The position numbers and the translations under genes were made by a program. A DNA stretch of 64,000 bases from Chitinophagaceae bacterium. GTDB taxonomy: Bacteria > Bacteroidota > Bacteroidia > Chitinophagales > Chitinophagaceae. Shown here one piece after another: positions 1 to 7,075 of the stretch. Under the pieces are notes generated by a model. The model saw only the letters and a program-made list of their open reading frames with translations, was not told the origin of the DNA and did not search any database. Position 1 is the first letter of the stretch, and the number at the start of each line of letters is the position of its first letter. The DNA lies in contig JAHBTJ010000016.1 of assembly GCA_019638595.1 (NCBI GenBank), positions 62,001 to 126,000 of the forward strand, read 5' to 3'.

Positions 1-885
1 ACAAAAAAAAATGAAGAAGCATTACAAATTACGGGCTTACTTTTGAAAAATGACATTCAGGCAAAATTGATTCAGTCAAATGACGGTTTCAGTTTGTACA
101 ACATTAACGAGGTACGCTATTTTTTAAGTCATTTGAATTTAGCAGATGACGTTTATACAATCAGTGATGAAATTTGGTTAAACGCAAAACGAGAGGTTGT
201 AAACAAATATCGTCACAGCACCAAATTGGAAATTTTAGGAAACATAATCAAAGAATTTGAAGCATCAAATCCAAAAAAGAAATACAAATCCGACTTAGAC
301 GTTTTCATTCGTGAATCTAAACTTGAAGATTTCTATAACGAAAATGGCGAAACAATTTTTGTTTCAACTATTCACAAAGCTAAAGGAAAAGAATTTGACA
401 ATGTTTTCCTAATGCTTGAAAACTGCAATCCAGCAACAGACGAAGCAAAACGACTTCTATATGTTGCAATGACAAGAGCAAAAACAAACCTGACAATTCA
501 TTTAAACTCGAATTTCCTTGACAACCTTGCAGCAGACAATTTAGAACGGTTTGAAAACAAAGAAATACATTCACAGCCGAACGAATTGGCAATGCACTTA
601 TCTTTAAAAGATGTTTGGTTGGACTATTTCATAACCCGCCAAAACTTGATTTCTGACCTTAAAAGCGGAGACACATTAACAATAAACGGAGATGAATGTT
701 TGGACGGTAAAGGAAAATCCGTGTTGAAATTCTCAAAGCAGTTCGTTGGACAAATTGAAAATATGAAAGAGAAAAACTATGAATTGAAAAGTGCGAAGGT
801 GAATTTCATTGTCTATTGGAAAAAAGAAGAAATGGAACAAGAAGTAAAAATTATATTACCTGAACTTTTTTTTGAAAGAAAGTAA
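1..885 (+). CDS. Superfamily I DNA helicase (UvrD/PcrA-like), C-terminal part, 5' end off window
   Basis: The reading frame is open to the first base of the window, so this is the C-terminal part of a longer protein; an internal TTG at 43 is not a credible start. About 120 residues after that TTG comes a block with VSTIHKAKGKEFDNVFL, then RLLYVAMTRAKTNL. These match helicase motifs V and VI of UvrD/Rep/PcrA-type ATP-dependent 3'-5' helicases (UvrD_C_2 type), with the motif VI arginine that contacts ATP. The last 100 residues, after the motor motifs, are specific to this protein and not recognised. It probably unwinds DNA in repair or in a defence or mobile-element context. Composition is AT-rich like the following small genes. 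It sits just upstream of the first attC-like palindrome, so it may be the cargo of a cassette whose start is outside the window. Confidence 0.85.
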   Translation, partial: TKKNEEALQITGLLLKNDIQAKLIQSNDGFSLYNINEVRYFLSHLNLADDVYTISDEIWLNAKREVVNKYRHSTKLEILGNIIKEFEASNPKKKYKSDLDVFIRESKLEDFYNENGETIFVSTIHKAKGKEFDNVFLMLENCNPATDEAKRLLYVAMTRAKTNLTIHLNSNFLDNLAADNLERFENKEIHSQPNELAMHLSLKDVWLDYFITRQNLISDLKSGDTLTINGDECLDGKGKSVLKFSKQFVGQIENMKEKNYELKSAKVNFIVYWKKEEMEQEVKIILPELFFERK

Positions 886-1019
886 AATGATAAGTTGAAA
901 CAACGAAACCGCACACCTATTGGCAAGCTGAACAAACTGAAACACAAGCCAAAGCGTGTGCTACGTTTAGTGCAATCAGACAGTTTTGTGTTCCAAAAAG
1001 ACGACAGAAATTTTATGCA

Positions 1020-1153
1020 GCTGCCAACAGGGGTTTGGCGCAATGCGCGGCGAAGTGCTTCGTATCAGCGTTTGCGCATAAACAAACTTTTCTTCTTTGT
1101 ATCAACAGTAGTTCAAAAAATACCGCCTATCGCCAATATGCGGCACGTTATGC
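1020..1153 (+). repeat. attC-like palindromic element A
   Basis: The segment opens with GCTGCCAAC (1020-1028) and closes with GTTATGC (1147-1153). Between them the arms are partly complementary: TTTGGCGC near the left end against CGCCAATA near the right. The layout (xxxAAC, left arm, loop, right arm, GTTxxxx, 134 nt) is that of an integron attC site. The closing nine bases GTTATGCGG are the exact reverse complement of the bases that open element B. The preceding 130 nt (886-1019) contain no convincing gene, only a short hairpin (GCACACCTATTGGC at 911-924 against GCCAAAGCGTGTGC at 948-961). Confidence 0.5.
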
Positions 1154-1182
1154 GGCAGCTTAAAAGACGATACCTATAAAAA

Positions 1183-1899
1183 ATGACAGTAACAGAAAGA
1201 CATAAAATTGACCTTACAGAAAATGGTTTCACGACTGTTGACAATATCTATTCTGACAAGGAGATAGAGCAAATTTTATTGACTATTGACCAAGCAGACA
1301 CCGCCAAAGAAACTTTCAGAAAATCGGCTGACCTTTTTGCAATTAGACAGTTTTTAAAAGAAATTCCCGAGACAACAAATTTGGTGTTTAACGACAATCT
1401 TAAAAACGTAGTTAGACAACTTTTTGGTGACAATTATTTCGTGGTTAAGAGCATTTATTTTGACAAACCAGAAACTTCAAATTGGTATGTTTCTTACCAC
1501 CAAGACTTAACAATCTCGGTTGACAAAAAAGTAGAACTTGAAAACTTTGGACCTTGGACAACAAAGCAAAATCAATTTGCCGTTCAACCACCAATTGACG
1601 TTTTAGAAAATATTTACACAATCAGAATTCACCTTGACGATACAGACGAAAATAACGGTGCATTAAGAGTAATTCCAAAATCACATTCAAAGAAAATATA
1701 TAGACCTGAAAAAATTGACTGGACAACAGAAACTGAAGCGACTTGCAATGTTGGAAAAGGCGGAATTATGATAATGAAACCTTTGATTTTACACAGTTCT
1801 AGCAGGACAACGAACAATAAAAAAAGACGAGTAATACATATTGAATTTTCAAATCAAGAATTACCAACAGAATTAAAATGGGCGGAACGATTGAACTGA
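1183..1899 (+). CDS. Phytanoyl-CoA dioxygenase (PhyH) family protein
   Basis: A 238-residue protein with the hallmarks of Fe(II)/2-oxoglutarate dioxygenases of the PhyH family. The iron-binding triad can be read as H106 and D108 in SYHQDLT and H204 in LILHSSSRT. The 2-oxoglutarate-binding arginine is R215 or R216 just before VIHIEF. The segment NNGALRVIPKSH is the usual strand before the second histidine. The family hydroxylates small metabolites or lipids with O2 and 2-oxoglutarate; the substrate cannot be read from sequence. Cytoplasmic, no signal peptide. It is the sole gene of the best-delimited cassette (1147-1922), entered 30 nt after element A and ending 15 nt before element B. The ATG at 1183 follows an A-rich leader without a clear Shine-Dalgarno, as is normal in Bacteroidota. 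Confidence 0.9.
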   Translation: MTVTERHKIDLTENGFTTVDNIYSDKEIEQILLTIDQADTAKETFRKSADLFAIRQFLKEIPETTNLVFNDNLKNVVRQLFGDNYFVVKSIYFDKPETSNWYVSYHQDLTISVDKKVELENFGPWTTKQNQFAVQPPIDVLENIYTIRIHLDDTDENNGALRVIPKSHSKKIYRPEKIDWTTETEATCNVGKGGIMIMKPLILHSSSRTTNNKKRRVIHIEFSNQELPTELKWAERLN

Positions 1900-1913
1900 G
1901 ACAAGAAAGCCGA

Positions 1914-2047
1914 CCGCATAACACGGGTTTTGCGTCAGGCGGGCTGACGTGCAAACTTGGAGCTTTGTGCTTCTATTCAAGTTCAGTGCTTATTGGCAGC
2001 TTTTTGCTCCGAAACCCGCCCGAACGCAAAGCCCGAAACCGTTAGCG
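1914..2047 (+). repeat. attC-like palindromic element B
   Basis: Opens with CCGCATAAC (1914-1922), which is exactly complementary to the GTTATGCGG that starts the cassette at 1147, and closes with GTTAGCG (2041-2047). The inner arms GGGTTTTGCGTCAGGCGGG (1925-1943) and CCCGCCCGAACGCAAAGCCC (about 2015-2034) pair almost completely, with one bulge and two mismatches. The loop holds a sequence seen in related forms in other elements. This is the best single attC-like structure of the window. Confidence 0.6.
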
Positions 2048-2080
2048 GACATCCTGCACAACAAGAAACGACAAACTATA

Positions 2081-2620
2081 TTGACAAAATCAAAGGATAA
2101 AATATTATATCGCTTATTGGAAATATTTGTTTTGACAACTTTGCTTTTTTGTTATAGCTGTTCATCAGCGGACAAAACAGGCAATCAGAATAAAATTAGT
2201 AAGACAATGAATTTTAGAGCATCATTTTGCGACCCATTCCAAAAAGACATCATAGAACTTGGCAGTATCTCAAAGGACAGTATAATTGATAAGTTTGAGA
2301 AAACACCTTGGGCTGACATATTACGCCGAATGAGTAGCGCAAGGGAGGACGAAATTCACTATTCACCTTCACTTGAAATTGAAAACAGAGATAACAAACA
2401 CGGGCTTGCAATTTCGGCAGTTGGTGACCCAGACAATTTTGAATTTTACATTTTTTACAAGAGACCGAAAAATGTAAAATCTTTTTTTGGACTTAGAGAA
2501 AAAATAAATGCAAACTATACAACTGATAAGACAGGACAGACAAAGCAAGATGTTTTGGATTGCTTAAAGGCATTATTGAACAATGACACGGATTTTTTGT
2601 CAAGCAAAATTGGGCAATAA
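2081..2620 (+). CDS. Putative lipoprotein of unknown function
   Basis: An open frame extends up to 1949, but that part lies inside palindromic element B and reads as nonsense. The TTG at 2081 gives a sensible start: a short charged N-terminus (LTKSKDK), a hydrophobic stretch and a lipobox-like LLFCYSC, so the mature protein would begin with a lipid-modified cysteine and sit in the periplasm or on the outer membrane. About 150 residues follow, rich in Asp and Lys, with the segments FRASFCDPFQKDIIELGSIS and NFEFYIFYKRPKNVKSFFG. I do not recognise the family. It is the only gene between elements B and C. Confidence 0.55.
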   Translation: MTKSKDKILYRLLEIFVLTTLLFCYSCSSADKTGNQNKISKTMNFRASFCDPFQKDIIELGSISKDSIIDKFEKTPWADILRRMSSAREDEIHYSPSLEIENRDNKHGLAISAVGDPDNFEFYIFYKRPKNVKSFFGLREKINANYTTDKTGQTKQDVLDCLKALLNNDTDFLSSKIGQ

Positions 2621-2624
2621 CACA

Positions 2625-2768
2625 GCAGGCAACATTGCTTTATGCAAGTTGGGCAGACGAACATTTATCAACTTTAGTTCTTAACTTAATCAATATATTT
2701 TCAATCGGCAGCGGTTATCAGCGGACGGAATACTAATTCCCAACCTGCATAAAGCCCTACCGTTGGTG
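2625..2768 (+). repeat. attC-like palindromic element C
   Basis: Arms GCTTTATGCAAGTTGGG (2637-2653) and CCCAACCTGCATAAAGC (2739-2755) pair along 17 nt with one mismatch. The element opens around GCAGGCAAC (2625-2633) and closes with GTTGGTG (2762-2768). The closing GTTGGTGGC is exactly complementary to the opening GCCACCAAC of element D. Its own opening bases do not match the start of its cassette (GTTAGCGGAC), so this end may have exchanged or decayed. Confidence 0.55.
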
Positions 2769-2796
2769 GCTATTTTAGAACGACACGTAGACACGT

Positions 2797-3136
2797 ATGA
2801 CAACAAACATTTGGATAGAAAAAGGTTGGGGCGACACAGTTGAGAACGCAACATTTGATGACATTAAAACCGCCATTGAAGAAACAACCCGAATGGACGA
2901 AGAGCACGGAGCATTTTGGGTTGGACATATGGAAAACGAATTTGTTCTTGAAGTTCATAAAAATTTTGATTTTTTTTGCTTATGGAGAAAACCAAGACGA
3001 ACAAATACAAATTAAACTTGACAATTGGGAAGATGTAAAACACTTCTTTAAACTATATTTCGGCAGCGAATTTGAGAAACTAAAAACTGAAATTGAGTTG
3101 CGACCATTTAATTATAAAAAACTGGCAAATGGATAG
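2797..3136 (+). CDS. Small hypothetical protein split by a frameshift in a poly-T run
   Basis: The frame from ATG 2797 reads MTTNIWIEKGWGDTVENATF and continues sensibly to about residue 60 (LEVHKNFDFF), then hits unlikely residues and stops at 3015. The next frame, entered at the run of eight T (2970-2977), reads FAYGENQDEQIQIKLDNW and on to KKLANG, stopping at 3136. Removing one T joins both into one acidic cytoplasmic protein of about 112 residues. Either a base-calling error, a real mutation, or slippage at the T-run could explain it. The family is not recognised; size and acidity recall small immunity-like proteins, but that is only an impression. Its stop overlaps the start of the next gene, so the two are probably co-translated. 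Confidence 0.5.
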
Positions 3137-3578
3137 CGACTATTTACCAAAGACAGAAATCGAACTTGAAAATTGGATGAAAGAAAATTGTTTCAATTTC
3201 AACAGTTATTCAATAAACGGGAACAGTATTTATGAAGGTTTTGGAATTGACAAATCAGGTGGACTTTTTATTTGGTACTATACTGAGCGTGGACAAAAAG
3301 ACAGTTTAAAATATTTCAAATCAGAAAGTGAAATTGTAGAATATGCTTTTAACCAAATTAAGTCTGACAAATGGGCAAAGACACATTGTGTTGGCTTTTC
3401 GGCTGACCTAAATAAAATTACTGAATTGAAATGCGAATTAGAAAAAACGAACACAGCTTTTTTTGAAGACAAAATACCTTATTACGGAATAGATAGACCT
3501 GTTTACAGAGTATTTGTATCAGGTTGCGACATTAAAAGAACAGAATATTTAAAAGAAAAATATTGGACAGAAAAATAA
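3129..3578 (+). CDS. Hypothetical protein, partner of the preceding small gene
   Basis: The start ATG at 3129 overlaps the stop of the upstream gene by 8 nt (ATGGATAG), which argues for translational coupling; an upstream in-frame ATG at 3093 would lie wholly inside the previous gene. The product, 149 residues, begins MDSDYLPKTEIELENWMKEN, is acidic, has no signal peptide or membrane segment, and ends with EYLKEKYWTEK. Features such as GLFIWYYTERGQKDSLKYF and FSADLNKITELK suggest a compact alpha/beta fold. The family is not recognised. Both genes form the cargo of the cassette 2762-3592. Confidence 0.65.
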   Translation: MDSDYLPKTEIELENWMKENCFNFNSYSINGNSIYEGFGIDKSGGLFIWYYTERGQKDSLKYFKSESEIVEYAFNQIKSDKWAKTHCVGFSADLNKITELKCELEKTNTAFFEDKIPYYGIDRPVYRVFVSGCDIKRTEYLKEKYWTEK

Positions 3579-3583
3579 GAACT

Positions 3584-3700
3584 GCCACCAACATGGCGGT
3601 TTTGCGCAAGTGGGGCTGGACATTGTAAGCTTCAGCAGCAGTTCGCTATTCGACTTCAGCCCCCGCTTGACGGCATGCTATTTGACTTTTAACTTGTGCT
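3584..3700 (+). repeat. attC-like palindromic element D (right end degenerate)
   Basis: Opens with GCCACCAAC (3584-3592), the exact complement of the cassette start GTTGGTGGC at 2762-2770. The left arm contains GCGCAAGTGGGGCTG and the right arm CAGCCCCCGCTTGACGGC, which pair with one bulge. The loop contains GCTATTCGACTTCAG, nearly repeated at about 7737-7749 in element H. No clear closing GTT core is seen. The remaining bases to 3805 hold nothing recognisable. Confidence 0.5.
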
Positions 3701-3805
3701 TTTAGTTCATCAATCAGAAATGAATCCGGTAAGATGGGAATTATAATTCAACACATCATTAATGCATACCCGTTTTTTTAAATTTTAACTTTAACCTTCA
3801 AGCTA

Positions 3806-4291
3806 ATGGTAATTTTTAGACGACCATTCATATTGATATTTCTTTTTGTACTTATCTGCAATGATATTTTTGCTCAACAGGACTCAAACGAAATATTAGT
3901 GCCACCTGCAGAATGGATAGTACAGTCTCACAAAAATAATTTGAAATTGACCTTAATAATTGACAGTATTCAGGTTGGGAAAGAAGTACAGAAGATAAAT
4001 TTTCAAAGGATATTAGACATAGATTTTGAAAGCGATTACTTACAGGTTAAAGATGACATTTACATAAAAATATTTATTTCACGAAACCAGGAATATGGAA
4101 AGAAATTTTATTCATGGAAGTGGGACTATCTCAGGAAAAAAGGTAGTAAATACAGCAGAATAAATATTGGATACTATGCGCCAATGGACTTTAATCAACC
4201 CATGCCGACAAATGGCGATTATGGTCAGGGGACAGGCGACGAAGGTCAATCAGATTATCTTATGTTCTATTACCGATACAAACTTGAATAA
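3806..4291 (+). CDS. Secreted hypothetical protein
   Basis: A 161-residue protein with a typical signal peptide: MVIFRRPFILIFLFVLICND followed by IFAQ, with probable cleavage near residue 23-24. The mature part is about 138 residues, predicted as mostly beta strands with many aromatic residues, and ends with DYLMFYYRYKLE, an aromatic C-terminus. Expected location is the periplasm or outer membrane. I do not recognise the family. It lies alone between elements D and E. Confidence 0.7.
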   Translation: MVIFRRPFILIFLFVLICNDIFAQQDSNEILVPPAEWIVQSHKNNLKLTLIIDSIQVGKEVQKINFQRILDIDFESDYLQVKDDIYIKIFISRNQEYGKKFYSWKWDYLRKKGSKYSRINIGYYAPMDFNQPMPTNGDYGQGTGDEGQSDYLMFYYRYKLE

Positions 4292-4293
4292 CT

Positions 4294-4374
4294 GCGTACG
4301 ACATTAAGTTTTATGCAAGCAGGGCTAGACATTGTAACATAAGCCAATTGCAAATTTCAGCTTCGGTTACCGGC
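4294..4374 (+). repeat. attC-like element E (partial)
   Basis: The left part GCGTACGACATTAAGTTTTA followed by TGCAAGCAGGGCTAGACATTG aligns with the left arms of elements C and D. The right arm is not matched. The segment closes with GTTACCGGC (4366-4374), which is exactly complementary to the opening GCCGGTAAC of element F, so it acts as the start of the AraC/SDR/NTF2 cassette. Confidence 0.4.
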
Positions 4375-4444
4375 TAACGAATCAGGTTCCGAACTTTGGG
4401 AACCACCATATCGCCAATCCTACCCGGGCACGCGCCCCTGAAAA

Positions 4445-4460
4445 TCCGAAAAGTTCACCA
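4445..4460 (+). promoter_or_regulatory. Putative AraC-protein operator, copy 1
   Basis: TCCGAAAAGTTCACCA stands 53 nt upstream of the AraC-type gene and recurs letter for letter at 4896-4911, upstream of the SDR gene. A third partial copy (ATCCGAAAAAT) is at about 4469-4480. Two identical 16-mers, each in front of a gene of the same unit, suggest a binding site used for autoregulation and target control. Confidence 0.5.
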
Positions 4461-4512
4461 TATAAAAACATCCGAAAAATAAGACCTTTACTATATTTTT
4501 CGATATTGAACA

Positions 4513-4890
4513 ATGAACAAGAAAGAACAAAATATTTTTAAAAGAAGCAAAGAAATTACCGAAAACTATTTTCAGTTTTTGGACAAACACATTGCCGATG
4601 TTACTTTGGGAAAGGTTGACGATTTTATGGAAATTAACCAAATTGCCAACGAGCTTTTTTTATCGCACAAACATTTGACTGATACTGTCCAAAAAGAAAC
4701 AGGAAATCATCCCTGCCATTTTTACGATCTCAAAATAATAGACAAAGCAAAAGAAATGCTTGCGGAAACGGGTAAATCCGTGTCTGAAATTGCAAAAATT
4801 TTGACGTATGACCCTTCCAATTTTTCCAAGTTTTTCAAAAAATTCACAAACCAAACTCCGGGACAATTCCGGAAAAAACATAAAAAATAA
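4513..4890 (+). CDS. AraC-family DNA-binding protein (HTH domain only)
   Basis: A 125-residue protein made up almost entirely of an AraC/XylS DNA-binding domain. The two helix-turn-helix units can be followed from INQIANELFLSHKHLTDTVQ to VSEIAKILTYDPSNFSKFFK, ending with the family signature FTNQTPGQFRKK. There is no sensor domain of normal length; only about 40 charged residues precede the first HTH. It probably activates the downstream SDR gene, because both genes are preceded by the same 16-nt sequence. No signal peptide; cytoplasmic. It is the first gene of the cassette 4366-6216. Confidence 0.88.
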   Translation: MNKKEQNIFKRSKEITENYFQFLDKHIADVTLGKVDDFMEINQIANELFLSHKHLTDTVQKETGNHPCHFYDLKIIDKAKEMLAETGKSVSEIAKILTYDPSNFSKFFKKFTNQTPGQFRKKHKK

Positions 4891-4895
4891 AAAGT

Positions 4896-4911
4896 TCCGA
4901 AAAGTTCACCA
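4896..4911 (+). promoter_or_regulatory. Putative AraC-protein operator, copy 2
   Basis: Exact copy of the 16-mer at 4445-4460, placed 80 nt before the SDR start and about 23 nt upstream of a promoter-like -7 box (CACCTTTG, 4934-4941). The spacing puts the site at or just above the -33 region, which fits an activator that touches RNA polymerase. Confidence 0.5.
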
Positions 4912-4933
4912 CGAAATAAATATTTCATCTTAC

Positions 4934-4941
4934 CACCTTTG
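4934..4941 (+). promoter_or_regulatory. Bacteroidota-type -7 box before the SDR gene
   Basis: CACCTTTG matches the TAnnTTTG consensus of the Bacteroidota housekeeping sigma in seven of eight defined or free positions. The predicted start of transcription, about 7 nt downstream, leaves a leader of about 28 nt before ATG 4976. Confidence 0.35.
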
Positions 4942-4975
4942 TAACATCATTTAAAACAAGTAAAAATTATACAAA

Positions 4976-5731
4976 ATGGCAAGAAACGATTTAAACGGAA
5001 AAGTAGTATTAATAGCAGGTGGTGCAAAGAACTTAGGCGGTTTATTAAGCCGTGACTTTGCAGCCAAAGGTGCAAAGGTAGCCATTCACTATAACAGCGA
5101 TAGCACAAAAGCCGATGCTGAAAAAACTTTGGCAGACATCACAAAGGCGGGTGGAGAAGCATTTGTTTTTCAGGCAGATTTGACCGATGTAAAAAACATC
5201 ACAAAATTGTTTGATGAGGCAATTGCTAAATTCGGAGGAGTTGATATTGCAATCAATACAGTAGGTAAAGTGCTGAAAAAACCTTTTGCAGATACAACCG
5301 AAGCAGAATACGACAGTATGAGCGACATCAATTCCAAAGTGGCGTATTTCTTTATGCAGGAAGCTGGTAAAAAACTGAACGATAACGGAAAAATCAACAC
5401 GATTGTAACGTCTTTATTGGCAGCGTTTACAGGATATTATTCTACTTATGCAGGCGCAAAAGCTCCGGTAGAACATTTTACCAGGGCGGCTTCCAAAGAA
5501 TTTGGTTCCAGGGGAATATCGGTAACGGCAGTTGCTCCCGGACCCATGGACACACCATTTTTCTACGGACAGGAAAGCGATGATGCTGTAGCATATCACA
5601 AACAAGCATCTGATTTGGGAGGTTTAACGGACATCAAAGACATTGCTCCGCTTGTTGAATTTTTGGTAACAGATGGTTGGTGGATTACGGGGCAGACCAT
5701 TTTTGCAAACGGTGGTTATACAACAAGATAA
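4976..5731 (+). CDS. Short-chain dehydrogenase/reductase (SDR) family oxidoreductase
   Basis: A 251-residue classical SDR. The nucleotide-binding loop is AGGAKNLGG (residues 14-22, a variant of TGxxxGxG). D68 in FQADLTD is the usual adenine-ring contact. The catalytic set is S146, Y158 and K162 in YSTYAGAK. The C-terminal WWITGQTIFANGGYTT is the typical family end. The family oxidises or reduces alcohols/ketones with NAD(P)H; similar proteins are often annotated 3-oxoacyl-ACP reductase-like, but the substrate is unknown. It is preceded by the AraC-type gene and its repeated operator and followed 30 nt later by an NTF2-like lipoprotein, suggesting one regulon. Confidence 0.92.
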   Translation: MARNDLNGKVVLIAGGAKNLGGLLSRDFAAKGAKVAIHYNSDSTKADAEKTLADITKAGGEAFVFQADLTDVKNITKLFDEAIAKFGGVDIAINTVGKVLKKPFADTTEAEYDSMSDINSKVAYFFMQEAGKKLNDNGKINTIVTSLLAAFTGYYSTYAGAKAPVEHFTRAASKEFGSRGISVTAVAPGPMDTPFFYGQESDDAVAYHKQASDLGGLTDIKDIAPLVEFLVTDGWWITGQTIFANGGYTTR

Positions 5732-5761
5732 TTTTATTGAGCGTTCATTGAATTACAAAAG

Positions 5762-6190
5762 ATGAAAAGTTTATCCTTAACATTGCTTACAGTACTTGTA
5801 TTCACAGCTTGTGGGCAAACAAACAATAAAGCTTTTCAAACAATTACAAATACAGAACAAAAAATGGAAATACAAAAAATCTCAAACGAAACCGTAAAAA
5901 AAGCTGTTGAAGCCTTACAAGCCAATGACAAAAATACTTGGTACACTTACTTTACCGATGATGCTGTATTTACTGATGACGGAAGGATACTGAATTTCAA
6001 ATCATTCTTCGACAATGCCTTTAATAAAAAGGAGAAATTCCTAAGCATTGATAAAGTAGGGAATGATGGAAAAGATATTTACGGAAATTTCTTTGCAGGA
6101 CAGTGGGGGACGTTCAGCGTATTTTTTAAATTCCATATCAATGCAGACGCAAAAATAGACCGATTAGACATAGGACAAACACCAAAATAA
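5762..6190 (+). CDS. NTF2/SnoaL-like lipoprotein
   Basis: A 142-residue protein with a lipoprotein signal (MKSLSLTLLTVLVFTACGQT; lipid-modified C17). The mature part has the cone-fold pattern of NTF2/SnoaL-like proteins: a helix KKAVEALQANDKNTWYTYF, then TDDAVFTDDGR, then a long beta-sheet region. Such proteins bind or isomerise small polyketide- or steroid-like molecules, or simply act as ligand-binding domains. It follows the SDR gene by 30 nt and is probably co-transcribed with it, then element F closes the cassette. Confidence 0.75.
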   Translation: MKSLSLTLLTVLVFTACGQTNNKAFQTITNTEQKMEIQKISNETVKKAVEALQANDKNTWYTYFTDDAVFTDDGRILNFKSFFDNAFNKKEKFLSIDKVGNDGKDIYGNFFAGQWGTFSVFFKFHINADAKIDRLDIGQTPK

Positions 6191-6207
6191 AATAATAAAA
6201 AAAACCT

Positions 6208-6297
6208 GCCGGTAACAAAGAATGATTAGGCAATATGGCAGGGCAACGAATATATGCTCTCCCGATGGCAATCGGGATTCTCCACTATTGGGCTTCT
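6208..6297 (+). repeat. attC-like element F
   Basis: Opens with GCCGGTAAC (6208-6216), exactly complementary to GTTACCGGC at 4366-4374, so it closes the AraC/SDR/NTF2 cassette. A perfect short hairpin (CCCGATGGCAATCGGG, 6261-6276) sits in the middle. The right side runs into the 63-nt repeat at 6298. Parts of the left arm (GGCAATATGGCAGGGCAACG) recur with few changes, on the minus strand, beside the group II intron fragment near 45.6 kb. Confidence 0.45.
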
Positions 6298-6360
6298 GTT
6301 CCAGCTAACGAACAACGCCAGACAATAGAATAAACTATGAATTTTTATTTATAAATTTAG
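6298..6360 (+). repeat. 63-nt dispersed repeat, copy 1
   Basis: Begins GTTCCAGCTAACGAAC and ends with TTTATTTATAAATTTAG. Two more ungapped copies are at 7749-7811 (plus) and 45499-45561 (minus). The AT-rich end contains TAAATTTA, one base from the TAnnTTTG promoter box, and each copy ends 20-100 nt before a gene start, so the repeat may carry a promoter. Confidence 0.65.
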
Positions 6361-6389
6361 ATTCGGTTATTTTATTACAACCTTCAAAG

Positions 6390-7070
6390 ATGAAAAAACC
6401 ATATATAGTTTACACTCTTTCTAAAGACCGAACAACACAGAAGTTTAATAAAACTAAGTTTCGGGACATCATTAAAGACATTGAGAACTTTTTGCAGTCC
6501 TGTACTACGGCTAATATCAGAGAACCAGACGAGATTGAATTGACGGCATATACTGCTTATGACGACACTGACCCGAAGCAAGTTCTTCTTGACATAATAA
6601 AAAAGACAACAGAAAAATTTGGGCAGAGTTACAAAGAACCGTTGGCTTATCATTATCCAGGCGGCGAACCACACGAAACAAGTCAGTATACATGGAAGTT
6701 TTCAAATGACAAATTAGACGAGGTCATTCAATATATTCTTGATAATAGCCCTATGCCAAAATCAAATTTTGGACCTCTTGAGCTGTATTTTACTTATGAT
6801 TTCAAGCTGACTGATCCGACAAGTAAGATAGTTTTACAAAACCAGAAACATACATCTTATTTACTTATTTGGTTTTCCAGAGGTAAAGCCTGTTCCCCGA
6901 CGATATTTTTTCCTTTTGAGCAAGCCGGCAAAGAGTTTTGGAATTATGTTGACAGTATTATCCCATTACTTCCATTTAAACTTGAAGAAAAGTATCTGCG
7001 AATTGCTCATGTTAATAAACAGGGACAAGTTAAGTCATTCAGAAAGATTCAAAGACCTCTTGTGACATAA
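6390..7070 (+). CDS. Hypothetical cytoplasmic protein
   Basis: A 226-residue protein starting MKKPYIVYTLSKDRTTQKFN, without signal peptide or membrane segment. It has a mixed alpha/beta appearance with segments such as FGPLELYFTYDFKLTD and SYLLIWFSRGKACSPTIFFP, and a charged C-terminus. I do not recognise a domain. It starts 30 nt after the 63-nt repeat, which may supply its promoter, and is followed by a weak attC-like segment. Confidence 0.65.
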   Translation: MKKPYIVYTLSKDRTTQKFNKTKFRDIIKDIENFLQSCTTANIREPDEIELTAYTAYDDTDPKQVLLDIIKKTTEKFGQSYKEPLAYHYPGGEPHETSQYTWKFSNDKLDEVIQYILDNSPMPKSNFGPLELYFTYDFKLTDPTSKIVLQNQKHTSYLLIWFSRGKACSPTIFFPFEQAGKEFWNYVDSIIPLLPFKLEEKYLRIAHVNKQGQVKSFRKIQRPLVT

Positions 7071-7075
7071 AAACA

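Noticed and set aside
895-1179. A 94-codon plus-strand frame between the helicase fragment and the dioxygenase gene
   Set aside because: It begins at a TTG, runs through palindromic element A, is very basic with no recognisable pattern, and its second half is explained as an attC-like repeat.
1949-2080. N-terminal 44 codons of the frame that ends at 2620
   Set aside because: They lie in the right arm of element B and give a sequence without signal-peptide form; the TTG at 2081 gives a proper lipoprotein signal.
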